Shown here in pieces: positions 34,130 through 42,741 of a stretch of 64,000 nt of DNA. The notes beneath the pieces are model-generated. The model did not search any database. It was not told where the DNA came from and saw nothing but the letters and a program-made list of their open reading frames with translations. Location of the stretch: contig NZ_VZCB01000095.1 in assembly GCF_009494395.1 (NCBI RefSeq), positions 62,001 to 126,000 on the forward strand, read 5' to 3'. This DNA is from Segatella copri. Lineage in GTDB: Bacteria; Bacteroidota; Bacteroidia; Bacteroidales; Bacteroidaceae. How positions within the stretch are numbered: position 1 is the first letter of the stretch; each line of letters opens with the position of its first letter. Position numbers and translations under genes: made by a program.

Positions 34130-35942
34130 AGAACAACTCTGCAATTATACTTATGGCGAGATGCTGGTCTCACCAGGCTATGACGTGGACTTCGCTATTG
34201 GTACAACCTATAGCGTTAATCCACAAGCATTGCTTATCATCCCTATGGCATTAGGTTTGCTAAGCAGCAACAACGAAGCTGCCGTTCAATCCCCCATTTG
34301 CCTATTAGAAGGAATTAGAAGAAGTGCAAACAAATTTGTGTTGTTCTGCAACAAAGGTGGAACGCACATACCATCAAACTGCCAACCCTATCTATCCCTC
34401 ATGGATAACTGTATCTATGAAGTACAAAGCCCTCAAAAGTCTCAATTTCTATCCAACTTCCATCCGAAAGTATGGATTATCAAAGAGACCAACAGAGAAG
34501 AAAAAAACGACCAGCAAATCAAAGTCATCGTCATGAGCAGAAACCTTACTCTAGACAATAACCTTGATATGGTTGTTAGCCTCACAGGTAAAATCGGGAA
34601 ACAAACCATCAACAACAAGAAGCATAAGCCTCTCATTGACTTTCTGACTTCATTAATTCCCTTGATGGGAAATGGCACTAACAACAACCAGCACATCATC
34701 AAAGACAAGAAGAAAAAGATGAAAATGGTCATTGAATCCATAAGAAAAGTCAAACATTTTGAGATAGATACAGATTTATTCGAGAAGGATGGGTATGAAT
34801 TCATCCCGATACTCTTTGGGCAAAACCTGAACAAGAACATCAGTTATCCAGAAGCATGGCAAGGAACAGACCAAATGACCATCTCTCCATTTATTGACAT
34901 AAAAACTCTACGAGAGTTAGACAAGAATGCAAAAAACAGGCACATTCTCGTTACCACATCAGGATATGTATCTAAAGACATATACGACCTGTTCAATAAA
35001 GAAAATCATGAAATCTACGTAATGAAAGATGGAATGACGCATAACGATATTATGCCAACTGACCTTCATGCAAAGACATTTCTAGTATGTAACCCTAAAG
35101 GGGAATACGGAAATTTTCTGTTCGTCGGATCTGCTAATGCCACATATGCAGCCTTCCATAAAAATTCAGAATTCATCATCCGACTGCAATACAAGTATGG
35201 CAAGCATTTAGTATTTGACTCTTTCAAAGAGGAATTTCTACAAATGGATGCAAGAGAAGAAAGTAAAATCTTCGAGACCGTCAACTTCCCTCCAGAATCA
35301 GAAGAAACGCATGAGACATCAGAGCTAGAAGCCTTTGTACGAAATTATATCACGAATAACTTCTTGGCAAAGTGCTATTCCTGTAAAGATGGCAACTATA
35401 ATGTCATTATCAAGGCAGGACATCACGACAACAGGTACAGAATACAGATTGCACCCATGCAAACAGCAGGTTACAAAGTAGAACTAGAAAACGAGGCAAT
35501 ACTTTCAAACCTGACATTGGCTCAACTGTCAGACTTCTACATTATATCGGTACAAGATGCTAATGGACAGAATATGGACAAAGTCATCAAGATTCCGACC
35601 GAAGGCATACCATACGAAGATAGAGACATTGCTATATATAAAACGTTTGTGGATAGCAAGGAGAAGTTTCTCCGTTACTTGTCATTTATTCTGACCGATG
35701 ACATAGACGAATATCTGTTTGATGCAGAACAAAGCATGAAGCTGATTGCTCAGCACGGCAATGATAAAGATTCCGTACCTCTCTCACTCAACATTTATGA
35801 GCAACTGCTGAAAGCTGCTAGCAACAATCCCAAAAAGTTCATAGAGATAGAGGATGTCATCAGAAAAATCGGCAAAGAAGAATACACCCAAGAATTTCTA
35901 GAGATCTACAAAACTTTTAAGGAAGCCATAAAACAGAAATAA
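34122..35942 (+). CDS. phospholipase D-like nuclease subunit
   Basis: 606 residues. Two PLD-type half-motifs: NFHPKVWIIKETN (H about 113) with VMSRNLTLDNNLDMV, and DLHAKTFLVCNPKG (H about 316) with FVGSANATYAAFHKNSEF. Both keep HxK and the downstream S/N signature, but the Asp of HxKxxxxD is replaced (T or N region), as in several restriction-type PLD nucleases. The C-terminal 200 residues are helical without a named domain. Overlaps DUF6361 by 8 bases and the helicase by 1 base (TAATG). Expected role: DNA cleavage within a PLD/helicase complex. Confidence 0.8.
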   Translation: MAKEQLCNYTYGEMLVSPGYDVDFAIGTTYSVNPQALLIIPMALGLLSSNNEAAVQSPICLLEGIRRSANKFVLFCNKGGTHIPSNCQPYLSLMDNCIYEVQSPQKSQFLSNFHPKVWIIKETNREEKNDQQIKVIVMSRNLTLDNNLDMVVSLTGKIGKQTINNKKHKPLIDFLTSLIPLMGNGTNNNQHIIKDKKKKMKMVIESIRKVKHFEIDTDLFEKDGYEFIPILFGQNLNKNISYPEAWQGTDQMTISPFIDIKTLRELDKNAKNRHILVTTSGYVSKDIYDLFNKENHEIYVMKDGMTHNDIMPTDLHAKTFLVCNPKGEYGNFLFVGSANATYAAFHKNSEFIIRLQYKYGKHLVFDSFKEEFLQMDAREESKIFETVNFPPESEETHETSELEAFVRNYITNNFLAKCYSCKDGNYNVIIKAGHHDNRYRIQIAPMQTAGYKVELENEAILSNLTLAQLSDFYIISVQDANGQNMDKVIKIPTEGIPYEDRDIAIYKTFVDSKEKFLRYLSFILTDDIDEYLFDAEQSMKLIAQHGNDKDSVPLSLNIYEQLLKAASNNPKKFIEIEDVIRKIGKEEYTQEFLEIYKTFKEAIKQK

Positions 35943-38900
35943 TGATGGAAAAGGAATTAAAGGATTTTCAAAAGGCAACGGTAAAACACATCGTTGATAT
36001 ATTCAAAAGCAAGAAGCAACGCCGAGTTCTGCTTTCAGACGAAGTGGGACTGGGTAAGACTATCGTGTCCAAAGGTGTCATTCAAGCAGTTGGAGAATTA
36101 AGCGATGAATATGGTATATGGGACGACAACACCTATCGAGTAGTGTATATCTGCTCCAACGCCAATATCGTAAAGCAAAACACAGAAAACTTGGGAATAG
36201 AGGATGTCATGAACATAGAAGAAAGCAGATTGTCCATGCAGCACTTCATCGTGGCTAAAAAGGTGAAAGAGCTAATCGAGGCTAAGAAGGACAAACCTAG
36301 CATATTGATTCCTCTCACACCTGGTACATCTTTCAATCTCCAAACATCAGCGGGCAACATGAACGAACGTGCGCTGATGTTCGCTATACTTAGCCATGTG
36401 AAAGACTTCAAAGAACATACGAAGGCATTGAAGAATCGTCTAAACATTTATGAAGCAAATAACGACAATTGGGAAAATACCATCAAAAAATACGAAAACG
36501 AAGTCACTGAAATAGAAAAGGTATGCACTGGATACAGAGAAAACATCTGCAAAGAAGTGGTAAAGGATGACAACTATCAAGAGGCTAAGAATTTACTTCT
36601 CAAAGCCATAGAGGAAAAAGCTGACTATAACACCAAGAACAGAGCCATCACTCAGTTCAGAATCATCTTCTGCAAAATTAGCATGAAAGAACTTAATCCC
36701 GATTTGGTTATCATGGATGAGTTCCAACGCTTCAGTTCACTTCTTGACTTGGAAGGGAATAGCGAAGAGGCTATGCTAACACGTACATTTTTTGGAAAAG
36801 AGGATGGTCCTTTCATATTGTTAGTGTCTGCCACACCTTACAAACCATTCACGACTTTGGAGGAATTGAATGAAAACAAGATAGACACTCAATATCAAGA
36901 CTTCAACAAGTTGACAGATTTTCTCTTTGACAGCAGAGAGGACATTACATTCCAACAGGTTTGGCATGACTATTCAAAAGAATTGTGCCACATCTCATCG
37001 GATAACTTAGACATACTCATTGCTAGAAAGAACATAGCAGAGGAAACAATGTATCAAGCCATGAGCAGAACTGAGCGTTACCGCAATTCTGCCCAAGATG
37101 ACACCCACTTGAAAATCAGTACAGGGGATATTGTGTCTTATTGCCAAATGCAAGAGGTTATTGATGAATGCAACAAAATGAGCGAAGGAAGATTCAGCGT
37201 AAAAACTTTGCCTATGGAATACGCCAAATCTTCACCTTATTTGTTGTCCTTCATGGATAAATATAAGCTAAAGGAGAAACTTGTAAAAGCATACGTTGAG
37301 AATCCATGGAATAGCAATATGCAGAAACAAAGACTTCTGTTGAAGACAAATGATATATATAAATATAACGACATTCCATTATGCAATGCAAAATTATCCA
37401 AACTAAGCAACATTCTATTTGATGAAAAAGGTGAAAAGCATGGAGAGCAACTATTTTGGATTCCAGCGTCTCACCCTTATTACAAGATACCAGCCAACAA
37501 CATGTTTGCCAAGAACCATGACTTTTCCAAGGTGTTGGTCTTTTCTGCATGGGAAATGGTACCACGTATGATAGCTTGTATGATTTCCTATGCCGTCGAG
37601 CAAAAGAGTATCAGCCGTGCATTTCCATCTGCCACATATACAAACACGAAAGAAAATTCCGAAAAGGATGCACTTGATAAACAACAGGGAGAAAAAGCCG
37701 GAACAGGAAGATTACGTAGAGAAAGCTTGGAACTGGTAACTTGCAGCTCTGATTTCTTGACAGATGCCTATAATCCAAAAACCAACCTTGGACAAGACAT
37801 CAAAGAAGTAAGAGCCAACATAAAGGAGAATATAAAGAACACAGGCCGACTCACCTTAGTTGAGCAGCCAACAACAGCAAAGTTTCTTTTGGAAGCCATA
37901 AGACTTTTAGATTCGAATGCAGGAGAGAAAATCCTAATATCCGAAGACGGCTTAGACACTTTGGTCAATATGGCTATAGGTTCACCTGGTATTTGCTTTT
38001 ATCGTCTATTGGGCAACAAAGACTTAGCCCAAGAAGCAGCAACAAAATTCTGCAATAATATCTTCAACCGTAGATACAATGCAGCCGTCATAGACATACT
38101 CTACAACAAGAAGAGCGTTCAAACCTACTTCAAGCAAGTCATCGATTATTGCGTGATGGGCAATCTGCAAGCCGTATTGGATGAGTTCGCCTATATGATA
38201 GATGAAAGAAGTAATGGTGAGCGAAATGTAGAAATGATTCAGAAAAGAATGATAGAATCGTTCATCGATCGAAACTATCAAGAGATTGATACTACCGAGT
38301 CATTTGGCAAAGAGAAGAAAAAGAAATGGAGAATCCGCACTCATTACGCTATGCCTTATGGCAACATTAGAATGACAGATCAAGCCACCAACAGGGCAAA
38401 TGATGTTCGTTTGGCATTCAACTCTCCTTTTCGTCCATTCGTCTTAGCCTCAACAAGCGTAGGACAAGAAGGTCTTGACTTCCATTGGTATTGCCGTAAA
38501 ATCATGCACTGGAACATCTCATCCAATCCACAAGACATGGAGCAGAGAGAAGGAAGAATAGATCGATACAAGAGTTTGTTTGTAAGACGAAACGTAGCCA
38601 AGTTCCACCCTGAGACATATACCTGGAATGAGATGTTTGATTTGGCAAGAACCGAAGCAAAAGATAAGGGCTTCTGCGAGCTAGTTCCCTATTGGTCGAT
38701 TCCACAAGATATGCTAAAAAGCATAGCTGAAACTGACAGAGAGTATATCGAATCTATTGTACCACTCTATCCTCTGAGCATGGACTATGATAGATACAGA
38801 CACATGAAGTCTGTATTACGCCTCTACCGTCTAACCATGGGACAGCCCAGACAAGAGGAACTTCTAGAGTTCTTCAAAGACATGTCAGCAGAAGACATAG

Positions 38901-38944
38901 ATAAATTATTGTTTAACCTCTCTCCTATCAAGAGAAAAAAGTAG
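35942..38944 (+). CDS. SNF2/RapA-type superfamily 2 helicase
   Basis: 1000 residues. Motif I LLSDEVGLGKT (residues 30-40), motif II variant IMDEFQRF (about 258-265), motif III LLVSATPYKP (about 293-302), C-terminal lobe ASTSVGQEGLDFHWYC (motif V) and PQDMEQREGRIDRY (motif VI, about 863-876, of the RapA/SNF2 form). A large insertion between lobes (about 330-800) contains coiled and unassigned sequence. Start codon shares one base with the preceding stop. Likely the ATP-driven translocase that presents DNA to the PLD subunit. Confidence 0.88.
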   Translation: MMEKELKDFQKATVKHIVDIFKSKKQRRVLLSDEVGLGKTIVSKGVIQAVGELSDEYGIWDDNTYRVVYICSNANIVKQNTENLGIEDVMNIEESRLSMQHFIVAKKVKELIEAKKDKPSILIPLTPGTSFNLQTSAGNMNERALMFAILSHVKDFKEHTKALKNRLNIYEANNDNWENTIKKYENEVTEIEKVCTGYRENICKEVVKDDNYQEAKNLLLKAIEEKADYNTKNRAITQFRIIFCKISMKELNPDLVIMDEFQRFSSLLDLEGNSEEAMLTRTFFGKEDGPFILLVSATPYKPFTTLEELNENKIDTQYQDFNKLTDFLFDSREDITFQQVWHDYSKELCHISSDNLDILIARKNIAEETMYQAMSRTERYRNSAQDDTHLKISTGDIVSYCQMQEVIDECNKMSEGRFSVKTLPMEYAKSSPYLLSFMDKYKLKEKLVKAYVENPWNSNMQKQRLLLKTNDIYKYNDIPLCNAKLSKLSNILFDEKGEKHGEQLFWIPASHPYYKIPANNMFAKNHDFSKVLVFSAWEMVPRMIACMISYAVEQKSISRAFPSATYTNTKENSEKDALDKQQGEKAGTGRLRRESLELVTCSSDFLTDAYNPKTNLGQDIKEVRANIKENIKNTGRLTLVEQPTTAKFLLEAIRLLDSNAGEKILISEDGLDTLVNMAIGSPGICFYRLLGNKDLAQEAATKFCNNIFNRRYNAAVIDILYNKKSVQTYFKQVIDYCVMGNLQAVLDEFAYMIDERSNGERNVEMIQKRMIESFIDRNYQEIDTTESFGKEKKKKWRIRTHYAMPYGNIRMTDQATNRANDVRLAFNSPFRPFVLASTSVGQEGLDFHWYCRKIMHWNISSNPQDMEQREGRIDRYKSLFVRRNVAKFHPETYTWNEMFDLARTEAKDKGFCELVPYWSIPQDMLKSIAETDREYIESIVPLYPLSMDYDRYRHMKSVLRLYRLTMGQPRQEELLEFFKDMSAEDIDKLLFNLSPIKRKK

Positions 38945-38951
38945 CAGGAAT

Positions 38952-39518
38952 ATGAAACATTCACTTAACAGAGAAGAGCTTATTGAGCAGCTAAAGGAAC
39001 TAGCTGCTCAAAAGCTGCCAACGTATCTGGCAAATCACATGGGAGCCATGTGCTATGAACCTTCGATGATAGATAGTTTTTCCACAATATGCCAACATTG
39101 CCATCGTCCATTGACCTATCAAGCTTTCCACAGTGATGAAGAAATGTTCAACTCCATCATCAAAGAGATAAAAGATTTGGGATATGATGCGTCTCTTGAA
39201 GTAATATGTGGTTCATGCGCCCTAGAAGCGAAGGAAGAAGCAGAGTTTTTCGATTTACCATTTACTTCCGAAGATGATATCTGTGAGGAAAATGCGTACC
39301 ATCTTTTCTGCTTCAAGACAAAAAGCGACAAGGACTATCATCAAGCTATAACTGATATGGAATCACTTTATGACTATCAAGCCGTATTGGCATTCTTAAA
39401 AGGAGAGTCTTATTTTGAAGATAGTTATGACCGCTACCATAGCATCATGGATGAGCAAGATACTATCAAGAGAATGACAGGAATAGGAATAAAAGAAAAT
39501 GATAGCAATGAAGAATAG
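38952..39518 (+). CDS. small zinc-ribbon protein, function unknown
   Basis: 188 residues. Two cysteine pairs form a probable zinc ribbon: STICQHCHRPLT (about 37-48) and EVICGSCALEAK (about 80-91). The remainder is acidic and helical (EDDICEENAYHLF, ESLYDYQAVLAFLKGES). I do not recognise a family. It follows the helicase by 7 bases and overlaps the radical SAM gene by 20, so it belongs to the operon, perhaps as adaptor or as substrate of the radical SAM enzyme. Confidence 0.7.
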   Translation: MKHSLNREELIEQLKELAAQKLPTYLANHMGAMCYEPSMIDSFSTICQHCHRPLTYQAFHSDEEMFNSIIKEIKDLGYDASLEVICGSCALEAKEEAEFFDLPFTSEDDICEENAYHLFCFKTKSDKDYHQAITDMESLYDYQAVLAFLKGESYFEDSYDRYHSIMDEQDTIKRMTGIGIKENDSNEE

Positions 39519-40542
39519 CATACCCATTCTTCCGAAGTCTGTTGCTTTGGAATTGACATATAAATGCAATCACCATTGCTTGTTTTGCTCATGCCCTTGG
39601 TATGCGCCTAACTCTTCATATCCATTAGGAAAGGAACTAACCACTACTCAATGGAAATGGGTAATAGAAAAACTATATGACTATGGGGTAAAGACTTTCT
39701 CTTTGTCTGGCGGAGAAGCATTGCTAAGAGATGATCTTCATGAAATCATCGGACACATCCGAATGATTGGCAACCAAAGGAAGATGAATTATCCAATCAT
39801 ACTCATCTCCAATGGAAAACTCATGAATGAAGAACAACTCAAATTCTTCAAGGAAATGAATGTTCATCTTAGCATGAGCCTTCCTGGCTACCAATCATTT
39901 GAAGAGCATACAGGAGTTGCTAATGCAGATTATGTGTTAGAATACTTTTCGAAAGCCAAAGAAATCGGCTTAGAATGCACAGCAAACATTACCGTTACAA
40001 AAAAGAACTATTATGAGCTATTTGAGACCATATCGCTTGCCCTCATCAATGGAGCTACAGAAATTCTTCTCAACCGTTTTCTGCCTGGTGGACGTGGTTT
40101 GAAATATATGAATGAACTTTGCCTTTCCACAGAGCAAATCAACGGAATGCTTGATACTGCAGAAGAAGTACTAACACTAGCTAATCGCTATGGAAATGTG
40201 GGTACAGAAATACCAAAGTGCATCATAGCTTCTGCCAATTCATACAAAAGAATACATGTAGGGTATCTATGCGCTGCGGCAAAAGGATTCTTCGTTATTG
40301 ATCCAGCAGGACAAATAAGAACCTGCAATCATTCTCCTCACATCGTAGGAAATGTTTTCGAAGAACCTTGGATTAAGGATACTGATTATTGGAACAAATT
40401 CGCATTCCGCTCTTATCAGCCTACAGTCTGCAATGGATGTTCATCGGCTAAGAATTGTGATTGTGGATGCAGGGAAGTAACCAACATTCTAGGACTTGGC
40501 ATCAATGGAATAGAGCCCAACTTAACTCTCAAGAAGCAATAG
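39499..40542 (+). CDS. radical SAM/SPASM-like enzyme at the end of the candidate defence operon
   Basis: 347 residues. 4Fe-4S site CNHHCLFC (C23, C27, C30), SAM-binding SLSGGEALLRDD, and a C-terminal cysteine cluster (CAAAKGFFVIDPAGQIRTC; CNGCSSAKNCDCGC) typical of SPASM/twitch enzymes that modify peptides or proteins. It lacks the CNYxCxFC-type site of prokaryotic viperins. The second ATG (39508) is an alternative start. Overlaps the zinc-ribbon gene by 20 bases. Substrate unknown; co-transcription suggests it matures a protein of this operon. Confidence 0.85.
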   Translation: MIAMKNSIPILPKSVALELTYKCNHHCLFCSCPWYAPNSSYPLGKELTTTQWKWVIEKLYDYGVKTFSLSGGEALLRDDLHEIIGHIRMIGNQRKMNYPIILISNGKLMNEEQLKFFKEMNVHLSMSLPGYQSFEEHTGVANADYVLEYFSKAKEIGLECTANITVTKKNYYELFETISLALINGATEILLNRFLPGGRGLKYMNELCLSTEQINGMLDTAEEVLTLANRYGNVGTEIPKCIIASANSYKRIHVGYLCAAAKGFFVIDPAGQIRTCNHSPHIVGNVFEEPWIKDTDYWNKFAFRSYQPTVCNGCSSAKNCDCGCREVTNILGLGINGIEPNLTLKKQ

Positions 40543-40639
40543 TTTCTCTATTAACATAGCTTGTTCACATTAATTATCGTTAAATCTACATTTCACAAGC
40601 CATTCATTATCAGTAATAGTAACCTCAGGGAAACTGAGT

Positions 40640-40740
40640 AACCTAATCGTGCCTTCTTGCAAGTTTGGAAATAACTTACTACCTTTGCACCAGAAAAAGA
40701 GAAAAGCTCTCTTTAAGTTACTAATATTGATTATTGATTC
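40640..40740 (+). promoter_or_regulatory. orphan promoter-like region after the operon
   Basis: TACCTTTG at 40679-40686 is a good -7 box; CTTG lies 20 bp upstream and TTTG only 12 bp upstream. Downstream is no gene on this strand, only a short stem (AGAG/CTCT) and the large inverted repeat at 40746. A small RNA is possible but not shown. Confidence 0.3.
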
Positions 40741-40745
40741 TATAC

Positions 40746-40803
40746 ATTTCATCCAATCGATTGGACGGTTTTATTTTAATTTGTCCAATCGATTGGATGA
40801 AAT
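40746..40803. repeat. perfect 21-bp inverted repeat containing two TCCAATCGATTGGA palindromes
   Basis: Arms 40746-40766 and 40783-40803 are exact complements with a 16-nt T-rich loop. Each arm itself holds the 14-bp palindrome TCCAATCGATTGGA. It lies between the accessory operon and the convergent hydrolase gene. Confidence 0.85.
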
Positions 40804-40829
40804 TCCATTTTTCTAAAGTTTGAAGAAGC

Positions 40830-41720
40830 CTAATCTTTCTCCTCCATCCATTCTTCCAACACCTTGCAATATTCATCGTTTTGCTCGGCAAATGGCATGT
40901 GTCGGGCTCCTACGAAGAGATGCCACTTGGAATCTTGGATACCATCATAAAGTGTCTTTGCTACCAATGGAGTACAGAGGTCGTTGGTGCCACTCATCAC
41001 CAAGCATGGTACTTGTATCTCGCCAAGGCGGTCGGTGTAATCATAATCACGAAGCGTGCCAGTCGGGGTGTATTCATTTGGTCCCCAACCATGGAGATAA
41101 GCCTCAGCACCAGCACGCTTCTTCCGGCGAAGACACTCTGGACTATCCTCCGTCACCTCACCGGCACAATGCAGGAGCATGAAGTGTTCATTCGCCTTGG
41201 CATACGCCTCGCTCGAAAAGTCATCCTTCGCCTCAGCCTCAGCGATGGCACGCTGGTCTTCCTCCGACATAAACTTAATCATGCGATGTTGCTCACTTGC
41301 CCAAAGCTTGCTGCTCGAAAGAGTGCTGCTGAGGATGGCTGACTTCACGCCCTTTGCTTGCTTCTCTATCAGATAGATGATGGCGAGCATGCCACCCCAC
41401 GACTGTCCCAAGAGATGAAAATGGTCGATGTGGAGATAGTCGATGAGCACACAGAGTTCGTTGAGCCAAGTCTCAGGAGTCCAGAGTTCGGGATGTCCCT
41501 CCACAAATGAGTTGCCACAGCCCAACTGGTCGTACATGATGACAGCTCTACCTGATTCCGCTACCCTATCCAATAGCTCGAAATAGTTGTGGGTACTGCC
41601 TGGTCCACCATGCAAGAGGATGATAGGGCTCTTGCCCTCCTCTGTTTTACCTACGATACGATAATATGTTTGATAGCCCATGAAGGGCATATATCCTTCC
41701 TTGATTTCCATTGTCTTCAA
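40830..41720 (-). CDS. pip: proline iminopeptidase-family alpha/beta hydrolase
   Basis: 296 residues, no signal peptide. Oxyanion region ILLHGGPGSTHNYF (about 34-47), nucleophile elbow LLGQSWGGMLAI (GxSxG, Ser about 106), acid/base region VMSGTNDLCTPLV (Asp) and FVGARHMPFAEQ (His). This is the prolyl aminopeptidase layout, which removes N-terminal proline from peptides. Convergent with the defence operon; codon and base composition already resemble the chromosome backbone, so the accessory region may end here. Confidence 0.88.
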   Translation of the reverse strand: MKTMEIKEGYMPFMGYQTYYRIVGKTEEGKSPIILLHGGPGSTHNYFELLDRVAESGRAVIMYDQLGCGNSFVEGHPELWTPETWLNELCVLIDYLHIDHFHLLGQSWGGMLAIIYLIEKQAKGVKSAILSSTLSSSKLWASEQHRMIKFMSEEDQRAIAEAEAKDDFSSEAYAKANEHFMLLHCAGEVTEDSPECLRRKKRAGAEAYLHGWGPNEYTPTGTLRDYDYTDRLGEIQVPCLVMSGTNDLCTPLVAKTLYDGIQDSKWHLFVGARHMPFAEQNDEYCKVLEEWMEEKD

Positions 41721-41930
41721 ATGTTTTTATTGTTACCTAAACTGTGTTATCTAATTTTGCTGCTCCTATACCTTATTATATAGTCTTCATTATTCTTCAT
41801 ATTCGGTGGAGTTTTGAAAAGACATGTATATCACATTTATCATGTGCATATATTATGATGTGCAAAAATATAAAAAATATGGCAATTAAACAAATATATC
41901 TTGCTTATTTTATCAAAAGAACTTAAATAA

Positions 41931-41962
41931 TTTGGCTGTTTCTAGCTAATGCAATATCTTTG
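41931..41962 (+). promoter_or_regulatory. promoter of riboflavin synthase gene
   Basis: TTTG (41931-41934), 20-bp spacer, TATCTTTG (41955-41962). The leader is about 35 nt, too short for an FMN riboswitch. Confidence 0.85.
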
Positions 41963-42001
41963 CATTCTAAATAATAATGAAACCAAATAAAAATAGAATA
42001 T

Positions 42002-42604
42002 ATGTTTAGTGGAATCGTAGAAGAAATGGCTACCGTCGTAGCTATCAGACATGATAAGGAGAACATCGACTTTACGTTGAAGTGCTCTTTCGTTGATGAA
42101 CTCGGCATCGACCAAAGTGTGGCGCACAACGGCGTCTGCCTCACCGTGGTGGAAATCAAGGACGGTACCTATACCGTTACCGCCATGAAGGAAACCCTGG
42201 ACCGCAGTAATCTGGGTCTGCTCAAGGTAGGCGACAAGGTGAACGTAGAGCGTTCTATGGTGATGAACGGCCGTCTGGATGGTCATATCGTACAGGGACA
42301 TGTGGACGAGACTGCCAAATGTATCGCAATGAAAGACGCTGATGGCTCTACTTATTTTACTTTCGAATATGAGCTCAACAAGGAAATGGCAAGAAAAGGC
42401 TATTTCACGGTCGACAAGGGCAGCGTTACCGTTAACGGCGTTTCGCTCACCGTTTGTGATCCTACAGACAACACATTTACCGTTGCTATCATTCCTTATA
42501 CCAGAGAGAATACCAACTTCTGCGACATCGAAGTGGGAACGGTAGTGAATATCGAATTCGACATTCTGGGCAAATATATCGCAAGACTGAAAAGCTTCGA
42601 ATAA
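42002..42604 (+). CDS. ribE: riboflavin synthase, alpha subunit
   Basis: Dismutates two 6,7-dimethyl-8-ribityllumazines to riboflavin. 200 residues made of two lumazine-binding repeats: MFSGIVEEMATVVAI...VAHNGVCLTVVE and GHVDETAKCIAM...VTVNGVSLTVCD, the usual duplicated barrel. The N-terminal MFSGI, needed for activity in this family, is intact. Monocistronic, followed by a family B hairpin and a convergent gene. Confidence 0.96.
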   Translation: MFSGIVEEMATVVAIRHDKENIDFTLKCSFVDELGIDQSVAHNGVCLTVVEIKDGTYTVTAMKETLDRSNLGLLKVGDKVNVERSMVMNGRLDGHIVQGHVDETAKCIAMKDADGSTYFTFEYELNKEMARKGYFTVDKGSVTVNGVSLTVCDPTDNTFTVAIIPYTRENTNFCDIEVGTVVNIEFDILGKYIARLKSFE

Positions 42605-42618
42605 GAGGGTGTAGCAGA

Positions 42619-42709
42619 TTTTAGGCACGGATTACACGGAGATTTTAGACGATAATGCAAAAAGCGCATTTATAATTTAAAGGAAAATCCGTGTAATCCG
42701 TGCCTAATC
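42619..42709. repeat. dispersed palindromic element family B, copy 2 (ribE/next-gene convergent gap)
   Basis: Perfect 20-bp arms TTAGGCACGGATTACACGGA (42621-42640) and its complement (42688-42707), 47-nt loop. Same arm sequence as at 14921-15024; the loops are unrelated. Confidence 0.9.
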
Positions 42710-42741
42710 TATACACAGGGCAGATGGTTCAACCGCCCTCG

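Noticed and set aside
39499..40542. Prokaryotic viperin
   Set aside because: The cluster motif and the C-terminal cysteine-rich region do not fit viperins.
32882..40542. Canonical DISARM or Dpd system
   Set aside because: PLD and SNF2-like genes are shared, but there is no DUF1998 protein, no methylase in the operon, and no TGT-like DpdA or deazaguanine genes.
40570..40752. 60-codon open frame on the - strand after the radical SAM gene
   Set aside because: No start signal or homology recognised; it runs through promoter-like and palindromic sequence. A relic cannot be excluded.
41963..42001. FMN riboswitch upstream of riboflavin synthase
   Set aside because: The leader is about 35 nt from a perfect promoter, far too short, and no RFN element sequence is visible.
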